In this document: positions 8,924 through 18,827 of the stretch, in pieces
How the letters are laid out: the number at the start of each line of letters is the position of its first letter
Position numbering within the stretch: position 1 is the first letter of the stretch
Assembly: GCA_004551945.1 (NCBI GenBank)
Contig: SFPN01000011.1
Location: 1 to 64,000 of the forward strand
Origin: Clostridiales bacterium
GTDB lineage: Bacteria > Bacillota > Clostridia > Oscillospirales > Oscillospiraceae
Reading direction: 5' to 3'
Length of the DNA: 64,000 bases
Position numbers and translations under genes: made by a program
Notes under the pieces: model-generated
The model's input: the letters and a program-made list of their open reading frames with translations, nothing else
What the model was told of the DNA's origin: nothing
The model's database searches: none

Positions 8924-11116
8924 ATGCGAAAACATCGATTATTGGCCTGCGCGCTGGTTGTGGCCATGGCGCTGAGCATGATTCCCGCCACGGCGCTGGC
9001 GGCCGGAAGCAAGACCGCAGACGCAACGCCCGATCCCATTTCCTATGACAACGGCGTTACGCTGGGCAAAACTGCCACCGGCACCGGCAGCACCCTGTCC
9101 AAAAACAACGAGACCACCGTGACCCTTACCGTGGAAGCGCCCGCAGAAAACAACCCGGTTATCGTGGAATTTGTTCTGGACGCCACGGAGAGCCTGCAGC
9201 TGTATCTGGAATACGCAGCAAGCGCAACGCCCCCTTCTCTTGATCCCCTGACTTCCTTTGTCACCAGCATGCGGGATCAGCTGTCCAACAAGAACATCTA
9301 TGTGGGCGTGACGGTTTTCTCTACGGAGGCAACAACCGGGTTAGAGCCGACTCTGGCTGAGTCCATTTCTGATGCTATGATTTCCGAGCTTGTCAGCGAC
9401 ACCTATACTTTCGCCGCAGAACGCGTTGGCACCAACGTGCAGGCAGGCATCCGCACCGGTTTAGCAAACCTCCAGAACAGCACGATCGCCGGCGCTGACC
9501 GCTATCTCGTCCTGGTCACCGACGGCGGCAGCTTCTTCTACTATAACGACGCCGGCTCGTTAATCGGCAAATACAATGAAGCCGGTGATACCCCGGAACT
9601 CGTGTCCAAAACCCTTGACGAGGTGAGAGATTCCGACGGCAACTTCACCGCAGCGGCTGACACCACCTTTGAGCAGGCCATCGTGTCTGCTGCAAATGAA
9701 GTGGATACCATCGCCGGCACCGGCGTGAACCTGATTACCCTTGGCTTCCCTTATTACAAGAACACATCCAGGCTCGCAAACCTCACTGCCCTGGCCGGAA
9801 ACTTTGTTTCTTACGCGGCAGGACGGTCTGTCTCTTCCAAGATCGACATTGACGTTTCCAGCACCACCGAGCTGAACGCCGCAGTCTCTGTGGTTGCCGG
9901 CACGGTAACCACCATTATCCCCGCAGGCGCCATTGTCACCGACGTGGTAGGAGAAGATTTCAACTTCGTCTCTGTGAATACCCTGAGGCTGACGGTGGAC
10001 GGCAAGGCGTATGTTGCCAAAAAGGTTGATGATACCACCGTCGAGTTCTACGCCAACAACGGCGACCAGACCCCTGCCTATGTGGTCAAGTATGACGCAG
10101 AAAGAGATTCCTTCACCTGGACCTTCAACGTTCCCGTGCTGACCGGGCAGAAGCTCACCCTGTCCTACGACCTGAAGCTGGACGGCAAGCGCAGCACCGT
10201 CCCGGGCAAGTATGTCCTTCCCACCAACGAGACCGCTTCCCTGACCCCCGATCCTAATGCGCAGACACCGGAAAGCCTTCCCTTCCCTGAGCCCTCCCTG
10301 TCCTACACTGTCTCCAAGGATGACGGCGGCTATACTCCCCCGCCCCTGCTGAACACCGAGGATCACTTCGCCTACATTGTGGGCTATCCCGTGGACTACT
10401 ACACCGGCGAAAAGACCGACGACCAGACCAAGATGCCCGTGAAGCCCCAGGGCCAGATCACCCGCGCTGAGGTGGCCACCATCTTCTTCCGGATGCTCAC
10501 CGACGAGGCCCGCAACGAGTACTGGAGCCAGACCAGCAGCTACTCCGACGTGTCGGCTAACAACTGGTTCAACAACGCCGTCTGCACCCTGTCCAACGCC
10601 GGCATCATCTCCGGTTACCCCGACGGGTCCTTCCAGCCCAACGGCAAGATCACCCGCGCTGAGTTCGCCACCATCGCCAGCCGGTTCTTCGACGTGACCG
10701 TCAGCGGCGCGGACGCCTTCCCCGACATCAGCGGCCACTGGGCAAGACAGTACATCAACGAGGCCGCCGCCATCGGCATCGTCACCGGCTATGAGGACGG
10801 CACCTTCCGGCCCCAGAAGCTCATCACCCGCGCCGAGGCCATGACCATGGTCAACCGCACCCTGGGCCGCGCCCCCGAGAAGGACCACCTGCTGGACGAC
10901 ATGCTGAAGTGGCCCGACAACATGGACACCACCCAGTGGTATTACGCCCAGGTGCAGGAGGCCACCAACTCCCACGAGTACCAGATGGCCACCGCCTCTG
11001 ACGGCACCGAGTACGAAATCTGGACCGAGCTGCTGCCCGTCCGCGACTGGGTTGCCTTCGAAAAGGCCTGGTCCGACGCCAACTCCGCCGCCAACCCCGG
11101 CGAAGTGGTGCGGTAA
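8924..11116 (+). CDS. Surface VWA-domain protein with SLH repeats
   Basis: A 730-residue secreted protein. The signal peptide is MRKHRLLACALVVAMALSMI with an ALAAG cleavage region near residue 27. A von Willebrand A domain spans about residues 75-310. Its metal-ion site has D86-A-T-E-S (DxTxS) and a later TDGG loop, as in adhesins and pilus-tip proteins. A beta-sandwich region follows (about 310-465), then three SLH repeats (about 477-640; SYSDVSANNWF, FPDISGHWA, ITRAEAMTM) and a short C-terminal extension. The start is ATG 8924 after TGGAGG, rather than the earlier in-frame ATG at 8816 that adds a non-signal sequence. It is monocistronic, with its own promoter and terminator. A role in adhesion or envelope structure is inferred from the domains. 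Confidence 0.85.
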   Translation: MRKHRLLACALVVAMALSMIPATALAAGSKTADATPDPISYDNGVTLGKTATGTGSTLSKNNETTVTLTVEAPAENNPVIVEFVLDATESLQLYLEYAASATPPSLDPLTSFVTSMRDQLSNKNIYVGVTVFSTEATTGLEPTLAESISDAMISELVSDTYTFAAERVGTNVQAGIRTGLANLQNSTIAGADRYLVLVTDGGSFFYYNDAGSLIGKYNEAGDTPELVSKTLDEVRDSDGNFTAAADTTFEQAIVSAANEVDTIAGTGVNLITLGFPYYKNTSRLANLTALAGNFVSYAAGRSVSSKIDIDVSSTTELNAAVSVVAGTVTTIIPAGAIVTDVVGEDFNFVSVNTLRLTVDGKAYVAKKVDDTTVEFYANNGDQTPAYVVKYDAERDSFTWTFNVPVLTGQKLTLSYDLKLDGKRSTVPGKYVLPTNETASLTPDPNAQTPESLPFPEPSLSYTVSKDDGGYTPPPLLNTEDHFAYIVGYPVDYYTGEKTDDQTKMPVKPQGQITRAEVATIFFRMLTDEARNEYWSQTSSYSDVSANNWFNNAVCTLSNAGIISGYPDGSFQPNGKITRAEFATIASRFFDVTVSGADAFPDISGHWARQYINEAAAIGIVTGYEDGTFRPQKLITRAEAMTMVNRTLGRAPEKDHLLDDMLKWPDNMDTTQWYYAQVQEATNSHEYQMATASDGTEYEIWTELLPVRDWVAFEKAWSDANSAANPGEVVR

Positions 11117-11149
11117 CCGCCCCCTCCAACAGCACAAAGCCAAGCCCAA

Positions 11150-11178
11150 GGACCCCGGAAGATTCCGGGGTCCTTTTT
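11150..11178 (+). terminator. Intrinsic terminator of the VWA-SLH gene
   Basis: GGACCCCGGAA, loop, TTCCGGGGTCC followed by TTTTT, 33 bases after the stop codon. Confidence 0.92.
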
Positions 11179-11236
11179 CTGCGGCTAAAAGTGAATATTT
11201 AATCGATTTTCAGCTGAATTTCATGCAGATTTAACC

Positions 11237-11265
11237 TTGTAAAGTCCCAAAGCAGAGCGTATAAT
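11237..11265 (+). promoter_or_regulatory. Promoter of the S15-SLH peptidase gene
   Basis: TTGTAA (11237-11242), a 17-base spacer and TATAAT (11260-11265), about 36 bases before the ATG. Confidence 0.75.
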
Positions 11266-11301
11266 CACAAAATAACTTATAGAAAAGGAGAGAACCGCAC
11301 C

Positions 11302-14300
11302 ATGAAGAGAACCAAACAGCTTCTGTCTCTGCTGCTGGCTCTGGTCTTGGCCCTGTCTCTGGTGAGCCCCGCGCTGGCCGCTGAGACAGACGGCGCCTCC
11401 GGCGTCACCGCCGACACCCTGACCCAGCTTCTGGGACAGGCCCCCACCTTCCCCGAAGGGGCTTCCGCCTCCGACGGGATCACCAACCAGGAGGCTGCCG
11501 CCGCCCTGCTTCTGTGGGCCGGCATGGAGGAAAGCCAGCTGGGTGCCTACCCCGCTGACTACAACTCCATGGCCGACAGCCTGGGCATGACCTACGACCC
11601 CGAGGCCGCCTGCACCCAGGAGAGCCTCACCGCCATGAAGGCTGTGGCCGACCAGCTCTACGACGCCCTGCACGCCGACAAGCTGGAGCCCCTGTTCCTC
11701 AACGGCATGGCTCAGCCCATCTTCCCCTACACCTCCGGCGCCGCGGAAGAGGGCTACAGCAATGAAACCAGCGACATCATCCGCTTCTTCGTCTACGTGG
11801 AGACCAATTACGACACCGACGGCGACGGCAAGCTGGATCTGGTGAAGGCTCTGGTCCAGCTGCCCCGGGCTGCCGCCGAAGGGGACTACCAGGCCGCCAC
11901 CATCTATGAGGCCCGCCCCTATATCACCGGCTGCACCCCCTTCTGGGGTGAGACCGACGAGTACGGCACCGACGGCTACGACATCGACAGCCTCTACAAC
12001 CAGCCCGCCGCCCGGACCCCCGCCGGCGAGGCCGTCTCCACCCTGGACCACGCCGCTCAGGCAGACTCCAGCGAGTGGTACTACTGGAACGAGTACGAGG
12101 ACATGTACGACTACGAGGACCTGGACTGGTATGACTACTATCTGGTCCGCGGCTTTGCCGTGGTGGAGTGCGGCGGTCTGGGCACCCTGGGCTCCGACGG
12201 CTTTGAGACCTGCGGCACCGACCTGGAGATCGACGCCTTCAAGTGCGTCATCGAATGGCTCCACGGCGACCGGGTGGCCTACACCGACAAGGAGAGCAAC
12301 ATCCCCATCGAGGCTGACTGGTCCAGCGGCAGCGTGGGCATGACCGGCCGTTCCTACGCCGGCACCACCCAGTTCGGCCTGGCCACCACCGGCGTGGAAG
12401 GCCTCAAGACCATCGTCCCCGTGGCCGGCATTGCCAGCTGGTATGAGTACACCAACTCCCAGGGCATCTCCACCGGGCGCAACCCCGCCTACTCCGACAT
12501 CCTGGCCCTCTACTGCGCCGGCCGGTATCTGGACCCCCTGGACTGGGCCACCATCCAGGGCAAGTACGGCAACTACCTCTATCAGCTCCAGCTGGATCAG
12601 CTGGCCCTGAACGGCAACTACGGTGACCACTGGGCCACCCGCGACTACACCCTGAACGCCGAGAACATTCAGTGTCCCGCCCTCATCGTCCACGGCCTGA
12701 ACGACGACAACGTCCGCACCAAGGAATTTGACCTGATGTACCAGGCCTATGAGGAAGCCGGCGTCCCCGTGAAGCTCCTGCTCCATCAGGACGGCCACCT
12801 GACCCCCACCTATCCCTCCCAGGGCATCTCCTTCCTGGTGAACGGCCAGTCCTATGACGAGCTGCTCAACCAGTGGTTCAGCCACTACCTGTACGGCGTG
12901 GACAACGACGTGGAGAACCTGCCCGCCGTCACCGCCCAGAGCAACCTGGACACCAAGCAGTGGAACACCTATTCCGACTGGAAGACCGACGCCTCCGTCA
13001 CCCTCACCGGTGAGAACGCCGGCGAGGCCACCTCCACCATCAGCAGCGACTACGACGCCCTGGGCGTGGACCGGAACAACTGGAAGGACGTCTTCACCGC
13101 CGGCTCCACCGCCTCCAGCGCCATGTACACCATGGACGTCACCAGCGACACCGTCATCAAGGGCACCGTGGCCGTGAGCTTCCGGGCCGCCACCACCAAC
13201 GGCGAAGAGGTCACCGCTCCCAGAGGGGAAACCTCCGCTGCCGCCGCCGTGGACCACGACACCTTCATCGACCCCAGCAGCCTGGATCACGACAACTTTG
13301 TGAACCCCGCAGTGAACGCCGGGAACGAAGGGGCCACCGTCTCCACCCCCAACGCCGACCTGATTGACCGGGACGGTCTGATGGTCAGCGCCATGCTGGT
13401 GGACATCGCCCCCGAGTGCGAGACCTTCCCCGCCTGCAACACCGCCCCCACCTATGTGAACAAGACTGTCATCCAGGAGGACGGCGCCTGGCAGGGCGGC
13501 GGCCTGCAGAACCTGAAGCTGGTGGAGCTGAACACCACCGACGTCAGCTACAAGGTCATTGCCCGGGGCTGGATGGACCTGTGCAACCCCGGCGCAGGCT
13601 ATGACTCCGCCTCCGCCGCCAGCAAGGTCAGCCTGAAGGAAGGCCAGTTCTACGACTACACCCTGTACCTGCAGCCCAACCTCTACGAGGTGGAGGCCGG
13701 CCACTCCCTGGCTCTGGTGGTCTACGCCTACGAACCCGGCAAGGCCGCCTACACCCAGAACTACACCATCACCCTGGACAACAGCACCGTGAGCGCCTCC
13801 ATCCCCGTGGACGACCCCATGGCCAGCTTCACCGACGTGACCACCGGCAGCTGGTTCTATGACGCGGCCAAGTACGCCGTCCAGGCCGGCATCATGAACG
13901 GTACCAGCGCCACCACCTTCTCCCCCAACAAGACCACCACCCGGGCCATGGCCGTCACCATGCTCTACCGCATGGAGGGTGAGCCCGCGGTCTCCGGCGG
14001 CAGCGCCTTCACCGACGTGCCCGCCAACCAGTACTACGCAGAGGCTGTGGCCTGGGCCGCTGCCAACGACATTGTCACCGGCACCAGCGCCACCACCTTC
14101 TCCCCCAACAAGGACATCACCCGGGAGCAGCTCACCGCGATCCTGTATCGCTACGCCCAGTACAAGGGCTGTGACGTCTCCGTGGGTGAGGACACCAACA
14201 TCCTCAGCTATGGGGATGCCGAAACCGTCAGCACCTACGCCATCCCCGCCATGCAGTGGGCCGTGGGTGCCGGCATAATCAACGGCATCAAGGACAACCT

Positions 14301-14376
14301 GGTGCCCAAGGGCAACGCCACCCGCGCCCAGATGGCCACCATGCTCATGCGCTTTGACGCAGTTACCGCCCAGTAA
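11302..14376 (+). CDS. SLH-anchored S15-family X-Pro dipeptidyl-peptidase-like hydrolase
   Basis: A 1024-residue surface enzyme with a signal peptide (cleavage near ALAAE, residue 27). The alpha/beta-hydrolase core carries the S15 nucleophile in GRSYAGT (S351), an Asp in HGLNDDNV (about D468) and a His in HQDGHLTP (H499), the Ser-Asp-His triad of CocE/PepX-type enzymes. A jelly-roll C-terminal S15 domain follows (about 560-830), then three SLH repeats (FTDVTTGSWF, FTDVPANQYY, ITREQLTAIL) to the end. The family releases X-Pro dipeptides or hydrolyses related esters and amides, so the likely job is extracellular digestion of proline-rich peptides. The start is ATG 11302 with AAGGAGAG upstream. 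The gene stands alone between its own promoter and terminator. The exact substrate is not determined. Confidence 0.87.
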   Translation: MKRTKQLLSLLLALVLALSLVSPALAAETDGASGVTADTLTQLLGQAPTFPEGASASDGITNQEAAAALLLWAGMEESQLGAYPADYNSMADSLGMTYDPEAACTQESLTAMKAVADQLYDALHADKLEPLFLNGMAQPIFPYTSGAAEEGYSNETSDIIRFFVYVETNYDTDGDGKLDLVKALVQLPRAAAEGDYQAATIYEARPYITGCTPFWGETDEYGTDGYDIDSLYNQPAARTPAGEAVSTLDHAAQADSSEWYYWNEYEDMYDYEDLDWYDYYLVRGFAVVECGGLGTLGSDGFETCGTDLEIDAFKCVIEWLHGDRVAYTDKESNIPIEADWSSGSVGMTGRSYAGTTQFGLATTGVEGLKTIVPVAGIASWYEYTNSQGISTGRNPAYSDILALYCAGRYLDPLDWATIQGKYGNYLYQLQLDQLALNGNYGDHWATRDYTLNAENIQCPALIVHGLNDDNVRTKEFDLMYQAYEEAGVPVKLLLHQDGHLTPTYPSQGISFLVNGQSYDELLNQWFSHYLYGVDNDVENLPAVTAQSNLDTKQWNTYSDWKTDASVTLTGENAGEATSTISSDYDALGVDRNNWKDVFTAGSTASSAMYTMDVTSDTVIKGTVAVSFRAATTNGEEVTAPRGETSAAAAVDHDTFIDPSSLDHDNFVNPAVNAGNEGATVSTPNADLIDRDGLMVSAMLVDIAPECETFPACNTAPTYVNKTVIQEDGAWQGGGLQNLKLVELNTTDVSYKVIARGWMDLCNPGAGYDSASAASKVSLKEGQFYDYTLYLQPNLYEVEAGHSLALVVYAYEPGKAAYTQNYTITLDNSTVSASIPVDDPMASFTDVTTGSWFYDAAKYAVQAGIMNGTSATTFSPNKTTTRAMAVTMLYRMEGEPAVSGGSAFTDVPANQYYAEAVAWAAANDIVTGTSATTFSPNKDITREQLTAILYRYAQYKGCDVSVGEDTNILSYGDAETVSTYAIPAMQWAVGAGIINGIKDNLVPKGNATRAQMATMLMRFDAVTAQ

Positions 14377-14399
14377 CCCCCCTGTTTTTTCCATCCGCC

Positions 14400-14437
14400 G
14401 CCCCCGGGAAAGCACCCCTTTCCCGGGGGCGATTTTT
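14400..14437 (+). terminator. Intrinsic terminator of the S15-SLH gene
   Basis: GCCCCCGGGAAAG pairs with CTTTCCCGGGGGC, followed by GATTTTT. Confidence 0.92.
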
Positions 14438-14482
14438 GTCAAAAAACCTTGAAAAACAATCGTTTTCAGGTTGTTTTCCAGG

Positions 14483-14511
14483 TAGACAGTGTTTGGGGAT
14501 CGTGATATAAT
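14483..14511 (+). promoter_or_regulatory. Promoter of the exopolysaccharide operon
   Basis: TAGACA (14483-14488), exactly 17 bases, TATAAT (14506-14511). It is one mismatch from the sigma-A consensus, about 32 bases before the first start codon. Confidence 0.82.
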
Positions 14512-14543
14512 ATTGGTGTATCTGTCGAAGAGGAGGGAAGCCT

Positions 14544-15770
14544 GTGAGAAACTGGGAACGGCAAATGCTGGAAGCCCTGCGGGCCTTTCTCTTCCATGCT
14601 CCGGCCCCCCTTCTTCTCACGGAGGAAGCCGATTGGCAGCGCCTGTGGGTCCTGTGCCAGGAGCAAAAGGTCCTGCCCATGGTGGTGGACGTTCTGGCCC
14701 CCGCCCTGACCCGGGCCGGTTCAGCCCCCGCCTCTCTGCCCGGGGTCCGCACCCAGGTGCTGCGGAGCACCGCTGTTCAGCTGCAAAAAAATCAGGCCTT
14801 CCTCACCCTCTATCAGGATCTTTTACAGGCCGGTCTCCGGCCCCTGGTGGTGAAGGGCGCTGTCTGCCGGAGTCTTTACCCCAAGCCCGACCTGCGCCCC
14901 TCCGCGGACGAGGACCTGCTGATTCTTCCCGAAGAACTGCCGGAGGTGCTGGAGCTGCTCCGGGCCCGGGGCTTTGAAGCCGCCCGGGAGGACGGCGAGC
15001 AGGTGATCCCCTGCCGGGACGGAACAACCGGCCTGTACCTGGAGCTTCACCGGAGCCTGTTTCCCCCTGCCTCCCAGGCCTACGGCGGGCTGAACCGCTT
15101 TTTTGACGGAGCGTTCGACCATATTTTCCCCATGAACATGGATTCGCGTATGGTTCTCACCTTAAATCCTCCGGATCATTTTCTTTACCTGGTCCTGCAC
15201 AGCTTCAAGCACTTTCTCCACTCCGGCTTCGGCATCCGGCAGGTGTGCGACATCTGCCTGTTTGCCCAGACCTACGGGCAGGAGATCCCATGGGACCGGG
15301 TCAGCGACGCCCTGGGCCAGGCCCGGGCGGATCTTTTTGCCGCCAACCTGCTGGAGATCGGCCGCCGCCATCTGGGCTTCACCCGGTACCCCGAGCGGGT
15401 TCAGGCCTGGCTGGATGGCTGGCAGGACGGGCTGGACTGCGGCGACCTGCTGGCGGATCTTCTCTCCGGCGGCATCTACGGCGGCAGCACCCAGACCCGC
15501 CTGCACAGCAGCCGGATCACCTTAAACGCGGTCTCCCAGGCAGACCGGGCCGGACGGGACCACCGCCTGCTCCGGACTCTTTTTCCTCCCAGGGAGGACC
15601 TGACGGGAACCTACCCCTATCTCAAACGCCACCGCTGGCTGCTGCCCGCGGCCTGGGGCCAGCGGATCTGGACCTACCTGCGGGAGGGGGGCGGCAGCGC
15701 CGCCCGGGAGAGCGTCGCCATCGGCGAGCAGCGGGTGGCTCTTCTGAAAAAATACCGGGTGATCCCATAA
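14544..15770 (+). CDS. Nucleotidyltransferase-fold family protein (NTP_transf_5-like)
   Basis: A 408-residue cytoplasmic protein of the uncharacterised nucleotidyltransferase family found in capsule and RiPP clusters. The nucleotidyltransferase signature is seen around residues 110-130 as VKGA...RPSADEDLLI, where the acidic residues would bind metal. An LELHRSLFP segment and the histidine-containing LHSFKHFLHSGFGIRQVCDI follow, features I associate with this family. The start is GTG 14544, chosen for the AGGAGGG seven bases upstream. It is the first gene of an eight-gene operon with short gaps. The target it modifies is unknown. Relatives often sit beside PqqD and HprK-like genes, and such a cluster lies 6 kb away in this window. 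Confidence 0.72.
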   Translation: MRNWERQMLEALRAFLFHAPAPLLLTEEADWQRLWVLCQEQKVLPMVVDVLAPALTRAGSAPASLPGVRTQVLRSTAVQLQKNQAFLTLYQDLLQAGLRPLVVKGAVCRSLYPKPDLRPSADEDLLILPEELPEVLELLRARGFEAAREDGEQVIPCRDGTTGLYLELHRSLFPPASQAYGGLNRFFDGAFDHIFPMNMDSRMVLTLNPPDHFLYLVLHSFKHFLHSGFGIRQVCDICLFAQTYGQEIPWDRVSDALGQARADLFAANLLEIGRRHLGFTRYPERVQAWLDGWQDGLDCGDLLADLLSGGIYGGSTQTRLHSSRITLNAVSQADRAGRDHRLLRTLFPPREDLTGTYPYLKRHRWLLPAAWGQRIWTYLREGGGSAARESVAIGEQRVALLKKYRVIP

Positions 15771-15798
15771 CACCCGAAGGGAAGCGAGGACGAAAGTC

Positions 15799-16815
15799 AT
15801 GTCGATTTTAGTCAGCGGCGGCGCCGGTTACATCGGCAGCCACACCTGCGTGGAGCTTCTCCAGGCGGGCTATGACGTGGTAGTGGCGGACAATCTGATC
15901 AACGCCAGCCCCCAGGCCGTGGATCGGGTGGCCCAGATCACCGGCAGGCCGGTTCCCTTTGTGGAGGCCAACCTGTGTGATCCCGCCCAGACAGATGCCC
16001 TCTTCCGGGACTTTCCCGACATTGACGGGGTCATCCACTTCGCCGCCCTCAAGGCTGTGGGCGAGAGTGTGGAAAAACCTCTGGACTATTACACCAACAA
16101 CCTGGTCACCACCCTCTCCCTCTTAAACGCCATGAAGCGGTACGGGGTGAAAAACTTCGTCTTTTCCTCCTCCGCCACCGTCTATGGGGACCCCCAGCAG
16201 GTCCCCGTCCGGGAGGACGCCCCCCGGTCGGCCACCAGCCCCTATGGGTGCACCAAGCTGTTTATCGAGCAGATCCTCACCGACTGCTGCGCCGCCGACC
16301 CGTCCCTGAACGCAGCCCTGCTGCGGTACTTTAACCCCATCGGCGCTCACCCCTCGGGGCTCATCGGGGAGGACCCCAACGGGATTCCCAACAACCTGGT
16401 GCCCTACATCGCCAAGGTGGCCACAGGCCAGCTGGAGAAGCTCCACGTCTTCGGAGACGACTGGCCCACCCCCGACGGCACCGGCGTCCGGGACTACATC
16501 CATGTGGTGGATCTGGCCCGGGGGCATGTGTCCGCCCTGAAGAAGCTGGAGTCCGGCTGCGGCCTTTTTGTCTGCAACCTGGGCACCGGCAAGGGGTACA
16601 GCGTTCTGGATGTGCTCCACGCCTATGAGCGGGCCTGCGGCAGGCCCCTCCCCTACGTTATGGACCCCCGCCGCCCCGGGGATATCGCCGCCTGCTGGGC
16701 AGACCCCACCAAGGCCCGGGAGGAGCTGGGCTGGCAGGCACAGTATGATCTGGACGACATGTGCGCCTCTTCCTGGAACTGGCAGCGGAAAAACCCCAAC
16801 GGATACCGCAAATGA
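15799..16815 (+). CDS. galE: UDP-glucose 4-epimerase
   Basis: A 338-residue short-chain dehydrogenase/reductase-type epimerase, the same length as E. coli GalE. The NAD-binding loop GGAGYIGSH is at residues 7-15, and the catalytic YxxxK is Y149-G-C-T-K153, at the same numbers as in E. coli. The SSSATVYG serine motif precedes it, and RYFNPIGAHPSG follows. It interconverts UDP-glucose and UDP-galactose (possibly the N-acetyl forms), supplying galactose units to the polymer made by this operon and entering galactose catabolism. It starts 28 bases after the previous stop with AGGA upstream. Confidence 0.94.
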   Translation: MSILVSGGAGYIGSHTCVELLQAGYDVVVADNLINASPQAVDRVAQITGRPVPFVEANLCDPAQTDALFRDFPDIDGVIHFAALKAVGESVEKPLDYYTNNLVTTLSLLNAMKRYGVKNFVFSSSATVYGDPQQVPVREDAPRSATSPYGCTKLFIEQILTDCCAADPSLNAALLRYFNPIGAHPSGLIGEDPNGIPNNLVPYIAKVATGQLEKLHVFGDDWPTPDGTGVRDYIHVVDLARGHVSALKKLESGCGLFVCNLGTGKGYSVLDVLHAYERACGRPLPYVMDPRRPGDIAACWADPTKAREELGWQAQYDLDDMCASSWNWQRKNPNGYRK

Positions 16816-16875
16816 CGCCGGGATGAGACCTTCGTTTCCCCGGCTTCTCATCACAGCAAGAAGGGATTGATCGCT

Positions 16876-18813
16876 GTGCGGCGCTACCGCAGCCAAATTG
16901 TCTTACTCATGGACCTGTTTCTGGTCTTTTTCTGCAATTTCATTCTGTTTCTTCCCCATCTGCTCCGGGACGATATTCTCCTTCTGAACCTGTGCGCCCA
17001 TATCGGTCTGCTCACCATGTGCATGCTGGTGTTCCAGCTGATCTTCCGGATCTACGACAGTCTCTGGCGGTACGCGGAGAGCCGGGAATACCTGGTGATG
17101 CTGGTGGGCAATGCCCTGGGGCTGACCCTGTACACCGCCATCAATCTGCTCATCCATGCCAGCCCCGTCTGGATCTCCCGGGCTGTCACCGGCACCATGC
17201 TGGCCCTGCTTCTTATGCTGTCCATCCGGTTTTCCTACCGGATCTACCGCTACCGGCGCATCGGCCGCAGCGCAGAGGGCCGCAGCTACGTGGCCATCAT
17301 TGGCGCAGGCTCCACCGGAGCCACCCTGCTGGGGGATCTGCTGGGCAGCGCCGGCAGCCAGTACATCCCCTTCTGCATGCTGGACGACGCCCCGGAAAAG
17401 CGCAACAAAAAAATTCAAGGCGTGCCGGTGTTCGGCCCCATTGACCGGATGCAGGAGCTGCTCCAGAACACCCCCGTGTCAGAGATCATCCTGGCCATCA
17501 CCAACCTGACCCCCGCCCGGCGGCGGGAAATTCTGGAGCTGTGCGCCCGGACCAACTGCCGCCTGCACATCCTCTCCGACCCGGTGTCCCAGCTGCGGGA
17601 AAAGGGCGCTTCCCTGGCCGCCAATGTCCGGGAGGTCCAGATCGAGGACCTGCTGGGCCGCAAGCCCGTGGAGCTGGACAACCCCCGCATCGCGGAATTT
17701 ATCCGGGGCAAAACCGTCATGGTCACCGGCGGCAGCGGCTCCATCGGCTCGGAGCTGTGCCGGCAGATCGCCGGATATGCCCCCCGCCGTCTTATCGTGG
17801 TGGACATTGCGGAAAACAGCTCCTATGAGCTCCAGCACGATCTGCTCCACCAGTACGGGGAGGATTTCCCCCTGGCGGTGGAAATTGCCTCCGTCCGGGA
17901 CCGGAAAAAGATCGACCGGCTCTTCTCCCACTACCGCCCGGAGCTGGTGTTCCACGCCGCCGCCCACAAGCACGTTCCCCTCATGGAAAGCTGCCCCGAG
18001 GAGGCCGTGAAGAACAACGTGTTCGGCACCTATTACACCGCCCTGGCCGCACGGACCTACGGGGCGGAGAAGTTTGTCCTGATTTCCACCGACAAGGCCG
18101 TGAACCCCACCAACATCATGGGGGCCACCAAGCAGCTGTGCGAAATGGTGCTCCAGGGTTTGCGAAACGAAGGCTCCACCGAGTTTGCCGTCGTCCGGTT
18201 CGGCAACGTTCTGGGCTCCAACGGCTCGGTGATCCCTCTGTTTAAAAAGCAAATTGCCTACGGCGGCCCCGTGACCATCACCGACCGGCGGATCATCCGC
18301 TACTTCATGACCATTCCCGAGGCAGTCCAGCTGGTGCTGGAGGCCGGTTCCTTCGCCAAAAGCGGCGAGGTCTTTGTGCTGGACATGGGGGAGCCGGTCA
18401 AAATTCTGGAGCTGGCGGAAAAGCTCATCCGCCTGTCCGGCCACACCCCCAACGGGGACATCAAGATCCAGGAGATCGGCCTGCGGCCGGGAGAAAAGCT
18501 CTTTGAGGAGCTGCTCACCGACAACGCCAACCTCCGCCGGACGGAAAACGAAAAGATCTATGTGGAGGAGCGCCTCCCCATCCCCACCTCTCAGCTGGAA
18601 AACTATCTCCAGTACCTCTCCGAGACCCTGGAGACCGGCACCCGGGCAGACATCTTCCGCTACCTCCACCGGCTGGTTCCCACCTTCCGCACCCCTGACG
18701 AGGTGAACGCCGAGGCCATCCAGGCCTTTCAGGCAGAGGAGAAACCCGCCCCGCCGGCGGCGCAGCCCCTGCATCCCATGCCGGAGGCCGCCCGCCTCAT
18801 TCCCGCGAAATAA
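16876..18813 (+). CDS. CapD/FlaA1-like membrane nucleoside-diphosphate-sugar dehydratase/epimerase
   Basis: About 645 residues. Four transmembrane helices lie within residues 10-110, followed by a Rossmann-like CoA-binding domain (IIGAGSTGATLLG, about 143-155) and a catalytic short-chain dehydrogenase domain (GGSGSIGSEL, about 292). The active-site region contains STDKAVNPTNIMGATK, as in FlaA1/CapD UDP-GlcNAc 4,6-dehydratases. The product would feed a deoxy-amino sugar (for example QuiNAc or bacillosamine type) into the surface polymer. A TTG at 16867 is also in frame, but AGAAGGGA sits directly against it; GTG 16876 has a 9-base spacing and is preferred. It is the third gene of the operon. 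It lacks the C-terminal glycosyltransferase that would make it an initiating transferase. Confidence 0.87.
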   Translation: MRRYRSQIVLLMDLFLVFFCNFILFLPHLLRDDILLLNLCAHIGLLTMCMLVFQLIFRIYDSLWRYAESREYLVMLVGNALGLTLYTAINLLIHASPVWISRAVTGTMLALLLMLSIRFSYRIYRYRRIGRSAEGRSYVAIIGAGSTGATLLGDLLGSAGSQYIPFCMLDDAPEKRNKKIQGVPVFGPIDRMQELLQNTPVSEIILAITNLTPARRREILELCARTNCRLHILSDPVSQLREKGASLAANVREVQIEDLLGRKPVELDNPRIAEFIRGKTVMVTGGSGSIGSELCRQIAGYAPRRLIVVDIAENSSYELQHDLLHQYGEDFPLAVEIASVRDRKKIDRLFSHYRPELVFHAAAHKHVPLMESCPEEAVKNNVFGTYYTALAARTYGAEKFVLISTDKAVNPTNIMGATKQLCEMVLQGLRNEGSTEFAVVRFGNVLGSNGSVIPLFKKQIAYGGPVTITDRRIIRYFMTIPEAVQLVLEAGSFAKSGEVFVLDMGEPVKILELAEKLIRLSGHTPNGDIKIQEIGLRPGEKLFEELLTDNANLRRTENEKIYVEERLPIPTSQLENYLQYLSETLETGTRADIFRYLHRLVPTFRTPDEVNAEAIQAFQAEEKPAPPAAQPLHPMPEAARLIPAK

Positions 18814-18827
18814 GAAAGGGTTTGCTT

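Noticed and set aside
11221..14442. A very long open frame antisense to the S15-SLH gene
   Set aside because: It is rich in Gly/Val/His, has no signal, motif or ribosome site, and arises from the GC-rich third-position pattern of the real gene.
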